DNA from: a bacterium
GTDB lineage: Bacteria; Bacillota; Bacilli; Lactobacillales; Streptococcaceae
Reading direction: 5' to 3'
Assembly: GCA_905221195.1 (NCBI GenBank)
Contig: CAJNCF010000011.1
Coordinates: 1-34,768 of the forward strand
DNA: 34,768 nt
Of the stretch, positions 7,601 through 17,231 are shown in pieces (the stretch's first letter is position 1; every line of letters begins with the position of its first letter). The notes under the pieces were generated by a model. It saw only the letters and a program-made list of their open reading frames with translations, made no database searches and was not told the origin of the DNA. The position numbers were made by a program, and so were the translations under genes.

Positions 7601-10297
7601 TTAAATCGCATTCTTGTCAAAGCCAAGTTTGCGTTGGATAAACTTAACGATTTCAACAATGATAATCATTGAGAAGCTTCCAGCCATAACGATTCCCCAT
7701 TGTGACAAGTCTAGTTTGGTTACATGGAAGATTCCTTCAAGCGGTTCTACGATGATTGTTGCCATAAGAAGAATGAAGGATACCAAGATAGACCAGTTAA
7801 AGGTCTTAGACTTGAATGGACCAACTGTCAAGATGGACTGGTAAACAGACTTGACATTATAGGCATGGAAGAGCTGAATCAAACCAAGGCTTGCAAAGGC
7901 CATAGTAAGGGCATCCGCATGAATGGCATGATTGTCACCCACATGCACTGGGTAAAGAAGAGCAAGGCCATAAACACTCATGACAATAGCTGCTTGGAGT
8001 ACTCCTTGATAGATGATAGAACTGAAAACACCACCTGAGAAGAAGCTTGCCTTGCGTCCACGTGGTTTGTGGGTCATAACACCAGGTTCAGCAGGCTCAA
8101 CACCAAGAGCGATAGCTGGGAAAGTATCCGTTACCAAGTTGATCCACAAGAGATGAACTGGTTGTAAGACATCCCAACCAAACAAGGTTGATAGGAAGAT
8201 GGTTAATACTTCAGCAGTATTGGCAGAAAGTAGGTACTGAATGGTCTTTTGAATGTTTGAGAAAACCTTACGTCCTTCTTCAACTGCGACGATAATAGTT
8301 GCAAAGTTATCATCCGCAAGAATCATGTCAGAAGCTCCCTTAGAAACCTCTGTACCAGTAATCCCCATACCAATACCGATATCTGCTGTTTTCAGGGCTG
8401 GCGCGTCATTGACACCGTCACCTGTCATGGCAACAACCTTACCTTGTTTTTGCCATGCCTTGACGATACGAACCTTGTGCTCTGGAGACACACGAGCATA
8501 AACAGAATACTGGCCAACTACTTTTTCAAAGTCTTCATCTGACATTTCGTTGAGTTCAGCACCAGTTAAAACGTGGCCTTCTGTATCATTTGCATCAATG
8601 ATTCCCAAACGTTTGGCAATAGCTTCTGCTGTGTCTTGGTGGTCACCTGTGATCATGATTGGACGAATTCCAGCTTCCTTGGCCACTCGAACAGCTTCAG
8701 CAGCTTCAGGACGTTCAGGGTCAATCATTCCAATCAAACCAGTGAAGATTAAATCATTTTCAAGCTCTTCAGAAGTAAGATTTTCTGGAATACTATCGAT
8801 AATCTTATAAGCACCTGCAAGGACACGCAAGGCTTGATGAGCCATTTCAGAGTTGTTTGTATGAATGAGGTTTGTAACCTTCTCATCAATCGGAGCAATA
8901 TCTCCAGCCTTATCACGAAGAACACAACGTTTCAAAAGTTGGTCGGGCGCACCTTTGACTGCTACAAGGAAACGACCATCTGACAATGGGTGAACTGTTG
9001 ACATGAGCTTACGCTCAGAGTCAAATGGCAACTCAGCCACACGGGGATATTTCTCTAAAAATCCTTTAACATCGTAGCCCTTGTCCAAAGCATACTGGAT
9101 GAAGGCTGTTTCAGTTGGGTCCCCAATCAGGTTACCTTCCACATCGATTTTAGTATCGTTTGCTAAGACAACTGAACGAAGTAGTGGCATTTCAAGACCT
9201 AGTTCAATGTCATCAGCTGAGTCATGTAGAACCGCATCGTAGAAGACTTTTTCGACTGTCATCTTGTTAATGGTCAGCGTACCAGTCTTATCAGAAGCGA
9301 TGATTTCTGTTGAACCAAGTGTTTCAACTGCTGGCAGCTTACGAACGATAGAGTTTCGTTTGGCCAAAACTTGAGTACCAAGGGCAAGAACGATGGTTAC
9401 GATTGCAGGAAGTCCTTCTGGAATAGCTGCAACGGCAAGCGCAACAGAGGTCATCAACTCACCAAGTGGATTTTTCCCTTGAATGAAGACACCCACTACA
9501 AAAGTAACAAGGGCAATGACCAAGATAGCATAGGTCAAGACCTTAGAAAGGTTGTTCAAGTTTTGTTTGAGGGGTGTATCAGTCTCATCCGCATCTTGAA
9601 GCATGCCAGCAATATGACCAACTTCAGTGTACATACCTGTATTAACAACAACTCCCATCCCACGACCGTAGGTTACGTTTGAGTTTTGGAAGGCCATGTT
9701 CACACGGTCACCAATACCAGCATCTGCAGCAAGCTCGACTGACAAGTCTTTTTCGACTGGCACAGACTCGCCTGTAAGAGCTGCTTCTTCGATTTTAAGA
9801 GAATTGGCTTCTAGCAAACGTAGGTCTGCTGGCACCACATCACCAGCTTCAAGGGCAACGATATCTCCAGGTACCAATTCTTTAGAGTCAATCTCTGCCA
9901 TGTGTCCATCACGAAGAACGCGAGCAGCTGGACTGGACATAGATTTGAGGGCTTCAATAGCTTCTTCTGCTTTTCCTTCTTGGTAAACACCAAAGGCAGC
10001 ATTGATGATAACTACGGCTAGGATAATAATAGCATCTGCAATATCTTCCCCACCAGAAGTCACGACTGACAAGATGGCCGCCGCAACTAGGATGATAATC
10101 ATCAAATCCTTAAATTGCTCGATGAATTTGACCAGTATTGATCGTTTCTCTCCTTCTTCGAGTTCATTGTGGCCAAATTCGGCAAGGCGTTCTTCTGCCT
10201 CGCTTGATGACAAACCTTGCTCGGTCGCATCCACAGCCTTCAAGACCTCTTCAGGACTTTGAGTGTAAAACGCTTGGCGTTTTTGTTCTTTTGACAT
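7601..10297 (-). CDS. caxP: P-type (P2) cation-transporting ATPase, Ca/Mn exporter
   Basis: An 898-residue P-type ATPase of the SERCA/PMR1-like P2 class. It has an N-terminal actuator with TGES (about 174), M4 with AIPEGLPAIV, phosphorylation site DKTGTLT (Asp about 335), hinge TGDGVNDAPALK (about 625) and six C-terminal membrane helices. It matches pneumococcal SP_1551, called CaxP (calcium efflux) or MgtA (Mn/Ca). I prefer ATG 10297 (MSKEQKR) over 10345 because AGGAGG lies six bases ahead and a riboswitch leader occupies the upstream DNA. Its leader carries a Mn-sensing riboswitch, and it is divergent from mntE, so both genes serve metal-ion export. Confidence 0.92.
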   Translation of the reverse strand: MSKEQKRQAFYTQSPEEVLKAVDATEQGLSSSEAEERLAEFGHNELEEGEKRSILVKFIEQFKDLMIIILVAAAILSVVTSGGEDIADAIIILAVVIINAAFGVYQEGKAEEAIEALKSMSSPAARVLRDGHMAEIDSKELVPGDIVALEAGDVVPADLRLLEANSLKIEEAALTGESVPVEKDLSVELAADAGIGDRVNMAFQNSNVTYGRGMGVVVNTGMYTEVGHIAGMLQDADETDTPLKQNLNNLSKVLTYAILVIALVTFVVGVFIQGKNPLGELMTSVALAVAAIPEGLPAIVTIVLALGTQVLAKRNSIVRKLPAVETLGSTEIIASDKTGTLTINKMTVEKVFYDAVLHDSADDIELGLEMPLLRSVVLANDTKIDVEGNLIGDPTETAFIQYALDKGYDVKGFLEKYPRVAELPFDSERKLMSTVHPLSDGRFLVAVKGAPDQLLKRCVLRDKAGDIAPIDEKVTNLIHTNNSEMAHQALRVLAGAYKIIDSIPENLTSEELENDLIFTGLIGMIDPERPEAAEAVRVAKEAGIRPIMITGDHQDTAEAIAKRLGIIDANDTEGHVLTGAELNEMSDEDFEKVVGQYSVYARVSPEHKVRIVKAWQKQGKVVAMTGDGVNDAPALKTADIGIGMGITGTEVSKGASDMILADDNFATIIVAVEEGRKVFSNIQKTIQYLLSANTAEVLTIFLSTLFGWDVLQPVHLLWINLVTDTFPAIALGVEPAEPGVMTHKPRGRKASFFSGGVFSSIIYQGVLQAAIVMSVYGLALLYPVHVGDNHAIHADALTMAFASLGLIQLFHAYNVKSVYQSILTVGPFKSKTFNWSILVSFILLMATIIVEPLEGIFHVTKLDLSQWGIVMAGSFSMIIIVEIVKFIQRKLGFDKNAI

Positions 10298-10360
10298 GTG
10301 TCTCCTCCTTGACATTGTGTGCAAAACAGACTCTCTTTTCCTCATCGTATCTTTTCACGA

Positions 10361-10494
10361 CAAACAAAAAGAGACCTGTTAATCATAACAAGTCTCGCTG
10401 TTTAAGATAGTGCCGGAAAGCATACTTTTCAGTATAAAATTCGGAATGACGACACTATCACAGGTTTCTGCCAGCTACTCCCTTGAGTAGTACT
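10361..10494 (-). ncRNA. yybP-ykoY-type Mn riboswitch with terminator, controlling caxP
   Basis: Transcribed leftwards from just after the TATAAT at 10495-10500. The leader has the GGGAGTAGCTGG segment (about 10475-10486) and the GTCGTCATTCCGA segment of this aptamer class. GATAGTG and CACTATC (about 10405-10457) close the two-armed domain. A strong terminator follows: GAGACTTGTTA pairs with TAACAGGTCTC (10371-10396), then TTTTTG (10365-10370). In the known pneumococcal case Mn binding stops terminator formation and turns the ATPase gene on; the layout here fits. Exact aptamer edges are approximate. Confidence 0.85.
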
Positions 10495-10522
10495 ATTATA
10501 CCAAATTTTGAAAAGTTTTCAA
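10495..10522 (-). promoter_or_regulatory. caxP promoter
   Basis: Read on minus: TTGAAA (10517-10522), 16-base spacer, TATAAT (10495-10500). It feeds the riboswitch leader. Confidence 0.8.
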
Positions 10523-10541
10523 AGAGTAAAAACTGCCTTAT

Positions 10542-10570
10542 TTGAATTTTCCCTTGAAAACCAGTATAAT
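10542..10570 (+). promoter_or_regulatory. mntE promoter
   Basis: TTGAAT (10542-10547), 17-base spacer, TATAAT (10565-10570), then AAGGAAG before the ATG at 10604. The leader is short, with no room for a second riboswitch. Confidence 0.82.
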
Positions 10571-10603
10571 GGTAGAATGCTATGTGACTAGAAAGGAAGT
10601 TGA

Positions 10604-11788
10604 ATGAAGCAATCTATCTCAAATCTCAAGTTAGCTGAGCGTGGGGCCATTATTAGTATTTCGACCTACCTGCTCTTGTCTGCAGCCAAATTGGCAACTG
10701 GGCATCTTCTTCATTCATCCAGTTTGGTAGCGGATGGTTTTAACAACGTCTCGGACATCATTGGAAATGTGGCCCTCTTAATTGGGATTCGGATGGCGCG
10801 CCAGCCCGCAGACCGTGACCACCGTTTTGGCCACTGGAAGATTGAGGATTTAGCTAGCTTGATCACTTCCATCATCATGTTTTATGTCGGTTTCGATGTA
10901 CTTCAGGATACCATTCAAAAAATTCTCAGTCATGAAGAAACGGTCATTGACCCTCTGGGTGCAACCCTAGGAATCATTTCTGCAGCGATTATGTTCATGG
11001 TCTATCTCTACAATACTCGCCTCAGCAAGAAATCTAACTCCAAGGCGCTGAAGGCAGCTGCCAAGGACAATCTTTCTGATGCTGTTACCTCACTTGGTAC
11101 TAGTATTGCCATCCTGGCTAGCAGTTTCAATTATCCGATTGTGGATAAACTGGTCGCTATCATCATCACTTTCTTTATTTTGAAAACTGCCTATGATATC
11201 TTCATTGAGTCTTCCTTTAGCCTTTCAGATGGTTTCGACGACCGTCTGCTTGAGGATTATCAAAAGGCTATCATGGAAATTCCCAAAATCAGCAAGGTTA
11301 AGTCCCAAAGAGGTCGTACCTACGGTAGCAACATCTACCTCGATATCACGCTGGAAATGAATCCTGACTTGTCTGTCTATGAAAGTCACGAGATTGCAGA
11401 TCAGGTCGAGTCTATGCTGGAAGAGCGTTTTGGAATCTTTGATACCGATGTCCATATCGAGCCAGCACCTATTCCTGAGGATGAAATTTTAGATAACGTC
11501 TATAAAAAATTGCTGATGCGCGAGCAATTGATTGATCAGGGAAATCAACTGGAAGAACTCTTGGCTGACGATTTTGTCTATATTCGCCAAGATGGAGAGC
11601 AGATGGATAAAGAGGCCTATAAGGCTGAAAAAGAATTGAACTCTGCTATCAAGGACATCCAAATCACTTCCATCAGTCAGAAAACCAAACTCATCTGCTA
11701 TGAGTTAGATGGAATCGTCCATACCAGTATCTGGCGTCGTCACGAAACTTGGCAAAATATCTTTCATCAAGAAACAAAAAAAGAATAG
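10604..11788 (+). CDS. mntE: Cation diffusion facilitator, manganese exporter MntE
   Basis: A 394-residue CDF family exporter. Six membrane helices lie in the first half. The metal site is visible as NxxxD in helix 2 (N47-N-V-S-D51) and DxxxD in helix 5 (DNLSD, about 160). The NxxxD form goes with Mn-type rather than Zn-type (HxxxD) CDFs. A cytoplasmic ferredoxin-like CDF domain (about 205-290) follows, then an extra C-terminal domain of about 100 residues. It corresponds to pneumococcal MntE (SP_1552), which expels Mn. It is divergent from caxP but has its own promoter without riboswitch, so MntE is likely basal export while CaxP is induced. Confidence 0.92.
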   Translation: MKQSISNLKLAERGAIISISTYLLLSAAKLATGHLLHSSSLVADGFNNVSDIIGNVALLIGIRMARQPADRDHRFGHWKIEDLASLITSIIMFYVGFDVLQDTIQKILSHEETVIDPLGATLGIISAAIMFMVYLYNTRLSKKSNSKALKAAAKDNLSDAVTSLGTSIAILASSFNYPIVDKLVAIIITFFILKTAYDIFIESSFSLSDGFDDRLLEDYQKAIMEIPKISKVKSQRGRTYGSNIYLDITLEMNPDLSVYESHEIADQVESMLEERFGIFDTDVHIEPAPIPEDEILDNVYKKLLMREQLIDQGNQLEELLADDFVYIRQDGEQMDKEAYKAEKELNSAIKDIQITSISQKTKLICYELDGIVHTSIWRRHETWQNIFHQETKKE

Positions 11789-11822
11789 AGAAATCCTGTC
11801 ATGAGACGGGATTTTTCTATTC
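11784..11822. terminator. Shared mntE / uup terminator
   Basis: AATAGAGAAATCCTGTC pairs almost fully with GACGGGATTTTTCTATT around an ATGA loop. It lies between the convergent mntE and uup stop codons and can serve both. Confidence 0.85.
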
Positions 11823-11824
11823 TT

Positions 11825-13696
11825 CTAGCTATCAAATTCACTTAAATATTCATAGCGTTCGTATTTTTCAAGGAGTGCTTCGTTCTTCTCATCCAGTTCT
11901 TTTTGAAGAGTCGCTAGCTTACCAAAGTCAGAGCCGTTAGCCTGCATTTCCTCTTCAATCGCAGCGATACGATTTTCCAAGGCTTCAATATCACCCTCAA
12001 TGCTTGCCCACTCCTGCTTTTCTTGGTAGGTCATGCGTTTCTTGTCTTCACGGACCTTGACCACTTTTTCCTTTTCAGCCTTTTGCACTTGATTGGCCAT
12101 CTCTGTTTCAAAGGCTTTTTCATCAAGATAGTCGGTGTAATGACCAAAGAAAGGACGAATTTTACCATCCTCAAAAGCGAGAATCTTGGTCGCTACCTTA
12201 TCCAAGAAATAGCGGTCGTGACTAACAGTCAAAACTGGACCAGCAAAGCCTTGCAAGAAATTTTCCAAAACTGTCAAGGTTGCAATATCCAAATCATTTG
12301 TTGGCTCGTCTAAAAGAAGAACATTTGGTTTTTCCAAAAGCAGTTTGAGGAGATAAAGACGTTTTTTCTCGCCACCTGACAATTTCTCAATCAAGGTTCC
12401 ATGCGTCGAACGTGGGAAGAGGAACTGCTCCAACAACTCAGCGATGGAAGTCGTAGAACCACCGCTGGTCTTGACTTCTTCAGCCACTTCTTGCAGGTAA
12501 TTGATCACTCGCTTGCTCTCATCCAAGCCCTCAATTTGCTGAGAGAAATAAGCGATGCGAACAGTTTCCCCAATCACAACTTGTCCTGCTGTCGGCTCAA
12601 GACTTCCTGCAATCAAGTTGAGTAGGGTTGATTTTCCAACACCGTTGTCCCCAACGATTCCGATACGGTCTTTAGCCTGCACCAAGAGATTAAAATCTTG
12701 TAAAATAGGCTTGTTTTCATAGGCAAAAGAAACATCCTGAAACTCGATGACTTTCTTCCCAATTCGACTAGTCTCAAAATTCATGGTCAAGTCTGTCTCA
12801 GCAACGCCACCTGAGACTTCTTTCTTCAAGTCGTGGAAACGATTAATACGAGCCTGCTGCTTGGTCGCACGCGCCTGCGGTTGCCTGCGCATCCAAGCCA
12901 ATTCTTGCTTATAGAGTTGCTCTTTTTTGTGGAGTAAAGCCGCATCTCGCTCGTCCTGTTCCGCCTTAAGGCGAACATAGTCCTGATAATTCCCCTGATA
13001 CTCTGTCAATCCTGCTCGGTCCAACTCGAAAATACGTGTTGATAAAGCATCTAGGAAATAACGATCATGGGTGATAAAAAGGACGGTTTTCTTAGAATTT
13101 TTTAAAAAGAGGGTCAGCCACTCGATGGTTGCAATATCCAGATGGTTGGTCGGCTCATCCAGTAGCAAGAGGTCGTGGTTGCCAAGTAAGACTTGAGCCA
13201 ACTGGACCCGTCTTCTCAGACCACCTGACAATTCCCCAACTGGAGTAGATAAGTCCTGAATCCCCAGCTTGCTAAGAACCGTCTTGACCTGACTCTCAAT
13301 TTCCCAAGCTTGAAGGGAGTCCATTTCCGCCATAACCCGTTCTAAACGAGCTTGCTTGTCCTCACTGTAGTTGAGCATGATCAACTCATAGTCACGAATG
13401 AGCTGGATTTCCTTGAGGTCACTAGATAGAACCGTATCCAAAACGGTCTTGCTATCATCAAAATCAGGATCCTGGGTCAAGTAACCAATCTGGTAATCAT
13501 TCTTAGCTGAAAAAGGACTGACATCCCCATCAAAGCCAGAAACACCAGAAAGGACATCCAAAAGGGTAGTCTTGCCAGTCCCGTTGACACCGATCAGACC
13601 AATTCTGTCTAGGTCATGGATTATAAAGGAAATATCCTTAAAAACGGTCTTGTCACCGACGGATTTACTTAGTTTTTCAACGATAAAATCACTCAT
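11825..13696 (-). CDS. uup: ABC-F ATPase, Uup-type
   Basis: A 623-residue soluble protein with two ABC ATPase domains and no membrane segment. Domain 1 has GVNGTGKTT (about 36-44), LSGGLRRR and [11 protein letters not shown]. Domain 2 has GDNGVGKST (about 350), LSGGEKKR and [11 protein letters not shown]. The segment between them (about 235-300) is the charged linker that in ABC-F proteins reaches into the ribosome. The C-terminal 100 residues are Glu/Lys-rich coiled coil, as in Uup. ABC-F proteins act on ribosomes or branched DNA; Uup is a housekeeping member, and there is no sign of the antibiotic-resistance type. The start overlaps the cca stop by four bases. Confidence 0.88.
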   Translation of the reverse strand: MSDFIVEKLSKSVGDKTVFKDISFIIHDLDRIGLIGVNGTGKTTLLDVLSGVSGFDGDVSPFSAKNDYQIGYLTQDPDFDDSKTVLDTVLSSDLKEIQLIRDYELIMLNYSEDKQARLERVMAEMDSLQAWEIESQVKTVLSKLGIQDLSTPVGELSGGLRRRVQLAQVLLGNHDLLLLDEPTNHLDIATIEWLTLFLKNSKKTVLFITHDRYFLDALSTRIFELDRAGLTEYQGNYQDYVRLKAEQDERDAALLHKKEQLYKQELAWMRRQPQARATKQQARINRFHDLKKEVSGGVAETDLTMNFETSRIGKKVIEFQDVSFAYENKPILQDFNLLVQAKDRIGIVGDNGVGKSTLLNLIAGSLEPTAGQVVIGETVRIAYFSQQIEGLDESKRVINYLQEVAEEVKTSGGSTTSIAELLEQFLFPRSTHGTLIEKLSGGEKKRLYLLKLLLEKPNVLLLDEPTNDLDIATLTVLENFLQGFAGPVLTVSHDRYFLDKVATKILAFEDGKIRPFFGHYTDYLDEKAFETEMANQVQKAEKEKVVKVREDKKRMTYQEKQEWASIEGDIEALENRIAAIEEEMQANGSDFGKLATLQKELDEKNEALLEKYERYEYLSEFDS

Positions 13697-14892
13697 TTTT
13701 TCTCCCTCAGATAAGCATGGATGGCTTGACGGTCATTTTCCAATTCTCCATCGACAATGGCATACTCAATCTCTGTTAAAATTTCTCCCAAGTCAGGTCC
13801 TGGCTGATAGCCATATTCCTTAATCAAAATGCCACCATTGATCTGAATTTCTTTCTTGTCATGGATAGTCAAGCTCTGGTAAGTTTCTGCGATAGCTTGT
13901 GGGTTGACTTCTTTTCCTTGAGCCTGACGAAGATTTTCAGCCTGTAAAAGTAACTCCAAGTCAAAGCGGTAACAATCGCGCTTGCTCAATTCTCCCTTTT
14001 CACGCAAGGATAAAATAGTCAGTAAATCCTGAACTTGCTTGGCAAACTGGCGTGATGTCTTCCAAGCTTTCAAAAATGGCTGCGCATTTTCAATCTCCAA
14101 AGCCAACAGTAGAGCCGCCCAGGCTTGCTCTGAAGATTCAAAAGTAAAATCAGTCTCCAAATCAAACAGTCTGTTGAGCTTGTCCTGGCTAGATGCCATA
14201 TCAGGGAGATAGTCATAAGCTTGACTCTCAATCATGGAAGCCAAGCCCCTTCTCCAAAATGGAGCAAGCAAGAGTTTATCAAACTCAACGAAGGTACGCT
14301 CTACAGAAATTTTCTCCAAAAGTGGTGTCAAAGTCTTCATAGCTTTAAATGTTTCTGGCTCAAGCTCAAAGCCAAGACTGGCCTGAAAACGGAAACCACG
14401 CATAATCCGCAAAGCATCTTCGTTGAAACGTTCACTAGCCACTCCAACTGCTCGCAAGACTTGGTTTTCCAAATCTTCTAAACCATGGAATAAATCAATT
14501 ATTTCTCCTGTCTCATCCAAGGCAAAGGCGTTGACTGTAAAATCACGGCGCTTGAGGTCTTCTTCTAGAGAACGAACAAAGGAAACCGCGCTGGGTCTAC
14601 GATAGTCCACATAGACATCCTCTGTTCGAAAAGTGGTTACCTCATATTCCTCATCCCCATCTAAAACCAAGACAGTTCCATGTTCAATTCCGATATCGGC
14701 TGTTCGCGGAAAAATCTGCTTGGTCTCTTCTGGATAAGAAGACGTCGCAATATCCACATCGTGGATAGGACGATTGAGGAGGGCATCTCGAACAGATCCC
14801 CCAACAAAATAGGCTTCAAAGCCTGCTTCTTTAATTTTTTCTAATACTGGTAAAGCCTTCTGAAATTCAGAAGGCATTTGCGTTAATCTCAT
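13693..14892 (-). CDS. cca: CCA-adding tRNA nucleotidyltransferase
   Basis: A 399-residue class II nucleotidyltransferase that builds or repairs the 3' CCA end of tRNAs. FVGGSVRD (about 28-35) is the nucleotide-binding loop, HDVDIATS carries the DxD metal site, and RRDFTVNA with the [14 protein letters not shown] segment are the usual downstream motifs. Length is normal. ATGA-type overlaps link it to dapB upstream and uup downstream, so the three genes are translated as a coupled set. Confidence 0.93.
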   Translation of the reverse strand: MRLTQMPSEFQKALPVLEKIKEAGFEAYFVGGSVRDALLNRPIHDVDIATSSYPEETKQIFPRTADIGIEHGTVLVLDGDEEYEVTTFRTEDVYVDYRRPSAVSFVRSLEEDLKRRDFTVNAFALDETGEIIDLFHGLEDLENQVLRAVGVASERFNEDALRIMRGFRFQASLGFELEPETFKAMKTLTPLLEKISVERTFVEFDKLLLAPFWRRGLASMIESQAYDYLPDMASSQDKLNRLFDLETDFTFESSEQAWAALLLALEIENAQPFLKAWKTSRQFAKQVQDLLTILSLREKGELSKRDCYRFDLELLLQAENLRQAQGKEVNPQAIAETYQSLTIHDKKEIQINGGILIKEYGYQPGPDLGEILTEIEYAIVDGELENDRQAIHAYLREKK

Positions 14893-15656
14893 AATAAGTG
14901 TTCTAATCCATAGACAAGCTCATGACGCTTGACAACTTCTTTAATTCCCAAATTCACTCCTGTCATGAAGGAGCTGCGATCATAGGAGTCATGACGGAGG
15001 GTCAATCCTTCTCCTTGATTACCAAAGATGACTTCCTGATGGGCTACCAAGCCTGGTAAACGAACTGAGTGAATCCGCATGCCATCAAAGTCAGCACCAC
15101 GGGCACCTGCAATCAATTCTTCCTCATCAGGCGCACCTTGCTGGATAGACTCTCGAACTTCTGCCATCAACTCAGCTGTTTTAATAGCTGTTCCACTCGG
15201 AGCATCCTTTTTCTTGTCATGATGGAGCTCGATAATCTCCACGTTTGGGAAATATTTAGCAGCCTGCGTCGCAAATTGCATGAGCAAGACAGCACCCAAG
15301 GCAAAGTTAGGAGCAATTAAGCCACCCAAATCTTGTTCACGAGAAAATTCTTTTAGCTCTGCAATTTCTTCACTAGTGAAACCAGTCGTTCCAACTACTG
15401 GAGCAAAGCCATTTTCAAGAGCAAATCGTGTATTTTCATAGGCAACAGCTGGTGTAGTAAAGTCTACCCAGACATCCGCTTCAAAGCCTGCTAAATCAGC
15501 CTTATCCTTGAAAACAGGAATTCCCTGCCATTCTGACTCAGATTCAAAAGGATCCAAAACTGCTACCAAATCCAAGTCTGGATCATCCAAGACCATCTGA
15601 CAAGCAGCTTGGCCCATCTTACCCTTAAAACCAGCAATAATTACTCGAATACTCAT
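14889..15656 (-). CDS. dapB: 4-hydroxy-tetrahydrodipicolinate reductase
   Basis: A 255-residue lysine-pathway enzyme. The N-terminal Rossmann motif is GFKGKMGQA (about 9-17). The signature [15 protein letters not shown] (about 155-169) carries the catalytic His pair and the Lys/Ser/Gly/Thr substrate contacts. It makes tetrahydrodipicolinate, needed for lysine, which is also the peptidoglycan crosslinking residue in streptococci. It is first in the dapB-cca-uup operon; AGGAG is five bases before the ATG. I see no clear promoter in the structured upstream spacer. Confidence 0.94.
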   Translation of the reverse strand: MSIRVIIAGFKGKMGQAACQMVLDDPDLDLVAVLDPFESESEWQGIPVFKDKADLAGFEADVWVDFTTPAVAYENTRFALENGFAPVVGTTGFTSEEIAELKEFSREQDLGGLIAPNFALGAVLLMQFATQAAKYFPNVEIIELHHDKKKDAPSGTAIKTAELMAEVRESIQQGAPDEEELIAGARGADFDGMRIHSVRLPGLVAHQEVIFGNQGEGLTLRHDSYDRSSFMTGVNLGIKEVVKRHELVYGLEHLL

Positions 15657-15670
15657 CTCTACTCCTGTCT

Positions 15671-15927
15671 AAGATACAAAACCTGCAAGAACACAAAGTG
15701 AAAATAGGAGTTCCGATCAAGGAGTGTCTACTCCTTGGAAGAACTATCTTTTTCACACAGGGTTTCAGGCGTGTTCAATTATCAAGATTCAAAGGACCTT
15801 AGCTGCCCATGAAAAATAGGGAATGGCGCTGACTTTCCACGAAAGGCAAGACAGGCATCTTTTTTCAAGAGGAAGCTAGTCCGTGTTCAATTGCTAAGAT
15901 ACAAATCCTTCTTGACTAGTCTTGAAG
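15671..15927. repeat. Tandem nested-palindrome spacer upstream of dapB
   Basis: This region between degV and dapB codes for nothing visible. It has two similar-sized nested inverted repeats, 15689-15776 (outer GAACAC/GTGTTC, inner AAGGAGT/ACTCCTT) and 15794-15882 (outer GGAC/GTCC plus AGCT, inner CTTTC/GAAAG). A spacer motif, CGTGTTCAATT then AAGATWCAAA, follows each (from 15770 and 15882), and AAGATACAAA also stands before the first, giving a period of about 112 bases. Both have ATCTTTTT after the inner stem on the plus strand. A third dyad lies at 15908-15927. A miniature mobile repeat (SPRITE- or RUP-like) or a structured RNA are both possible. Confidence 0.6.
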
Positions 15928-15933
15928 TGCTAA

Positions 15934-16782
15934 CTAAATCACTGGAATATAACCCAGAGCAATACTTCCTGATCCTAGGTGGGTCCCAATGACACTACCA
16001 AATGTAGCAAGTGAAATATCCGTAGCCACTCCAGATTCAAGCAAGTGTTGACGCAATTCCTCAGCATTTTCAGGAGCATTTCCGTGAATAACAATGACCC
16101 GATATTGACCTGAAGCCGTTGTTTCCTTAATGATTTCAATTAAGCGCTTGGTTGCTTTCTTTTCAGTACGAACTTTTTCGTAAACTTCAATCACACCTTG
16201 GTCATTGAAATAAAGGATTGGTTTAATGCTTAGCAGATTACCCAAAATCGCAGCCCCATTTGAAAGGCGCCCACCTTTTACCAAATGATCCAAATCATCT
16301 ACCATGATAAAAGCTGACGTACGACTAATTTGAATAGCTAGCTTATCCTGAATAATGGCAAAATCATCGCCCTGGTCTCGCCAGTTAAAGACACTTTCAA
16401 CCATAATCCCTAGCGGAGCGCTTGTAATCAAAGTGTCTGGGAAAGCAATGGTCAAGCCCTCATAGTCATCCACCATATACTGGATATTTTGGTAAAAACC
16501 TGAAATTCCAGAAGATAGGAAAAGCCCTAAGGCATGAGTATAGCCTTGTTCTTTGAGCGAAGTTAAGATTTCATCTAACTTGGCAATGCTTGGTTGACTG
16601 GTCTTAGGCAATTCAGAGGCCTGAGCCATTTTTTGGTAAAATTCCTCAGCAGTCAGATTGATGCCTTCGACATACTCCTTACCATCAATATTGACAGGAA
16701 TATCTAAGACAAATAAATCTTCTCTTTGTAAGGTCTCTGCACTGAGATAGGCAGAGGAATCTGTGATAACAGCTAATTTCAT
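15934..16782 (-). CDS. DegV family fatty-acid-binding protein
   Basis: A 282-residue DegV domain protein. Visible hallmarks are ITDSSAYLS near the N-terminus, TSQPS (about 61-65), [10 protein letters not shown] (about 90-99) and the basic [11 protein letters not shown] segment. FakB-type members of the family hold a fatty acid while FakA phosphorylates it for phospholipid synthesis. Streptococci carry several DegV paralogues, and I cannot tell which fatty acid this one would prefer or whether it is a FakB. It starts two bases after the DUF1149 gene and is probably co-transcribed with it. Confidence 0.88.
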   Translation of the reverse strand: MKLAVITDSSAYLSAETLQREDLFVLDIPVNIDGKEYVEGINLTAEEFYQKMAQASELPKTSQPSIAKLDEILTSLKEQGYTHALGLFLSSGISGFYQNIQYMVDDYEGLTIAFPDTLITSAPLGIMVESVFNWRDQGDDFAIIQDKLAIQISRTSAFIMVDDLDHLVKGGRLSNGAAILGNLLSIKPILYFNDQGVIEVYEKVRTEKKATKRLIEIIKETTASGQYRVIVIHGNAPENAEELRQHLLESGVATDISLATFGSVIGTHLGSGSIALGYIPVI

Positions 16783-16783
16783 A

Positions 16784-17158
16784 TTAGAACTCCAAATTGA
16801 TTCCTGGTAAGTCTAATGCAATTTCAGTCACTTCGTAAGTCAAACGATTAAGCATGTTCAAACATGGACGAGCCAAAGTTTCCACTTCTTCTTGGTTCAA
16901 TTCACTTGGTTCATTGACAATACGGCCATCGATGTGGTTTACCTGTGAAATGGTTCCACTAATGACAAACTTATCAAATACAATCATAAAACTCAAGACG
17001 ACAATTAAGGAAGTCACTTGATTTTCTTGATCATGTTGAATCAATTGAAAGTTCACATCCACCTTGGTTTCAGGAGCTCCATTTTCATTTTCCCATTCAA
17101 AATTACGCGCATCAAAATGATACTGACTAACAAATTCTTGTTCACGTTTAAGATTCAT
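16784..17158 (-). CDS. DUF1149 family protein
   Basis: A 124-residue protein of the DUF1149 family found in streptococci and lactobacilli, whose fold is thought to be SecB-like. It has no signal peptide and no catalytic motif. The body alternates beta strands ([32 protein letters not shown]) and ends with a helix plus a hydrophobic tail. It is placed between glmM and degV with its own GGGAGAG Shine-Dalgarno. Function unknown; a chaperone-like role is only a structural guess. Confidence 0.8.
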   Translation of the reverse strand: MNLKREQEFVSQYHFDARNFEWENENGAPETKVDVNFQLIQHDQENQVTSLIVVLSFMIVFDKFVISGTISQVNHIDGRIVNEPSELNQEEVETLARPCLNMLNRLTYEVTEIALDLPGINLEF

Positions 17159-17231
17159 GTCTCTCTCCCTTGTCTACAATATTATAAGCTATTGTACCAT
17201 AAATTTTTATTTTCATCTAGTTTTCTAGGAT

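Noticed and set aside
10371..10494. T-box or magnesium riboswitch for the caxP leader
   Set aside because: No T-box sequence or specifier loop is seen, and the GTCGTCATTCCGA segment and two-armed form fit the yybP-ykoY class.
11825..13696. ABC-F antibiotic-resistance protein
   Set aside because: Linker and coiled-coil tail look like housekeeping Uup and the operon is core metabolism; there is no sign of a resistance-type ABC-F.
15689..15882. Cia-dependent small RNAs (csRNA) upstream of dapB
   Set aside because: No TTTAAG-N5-TTTAAG CiaR site is present next to the elements, and the stems do not match what I remember of csRNAs.
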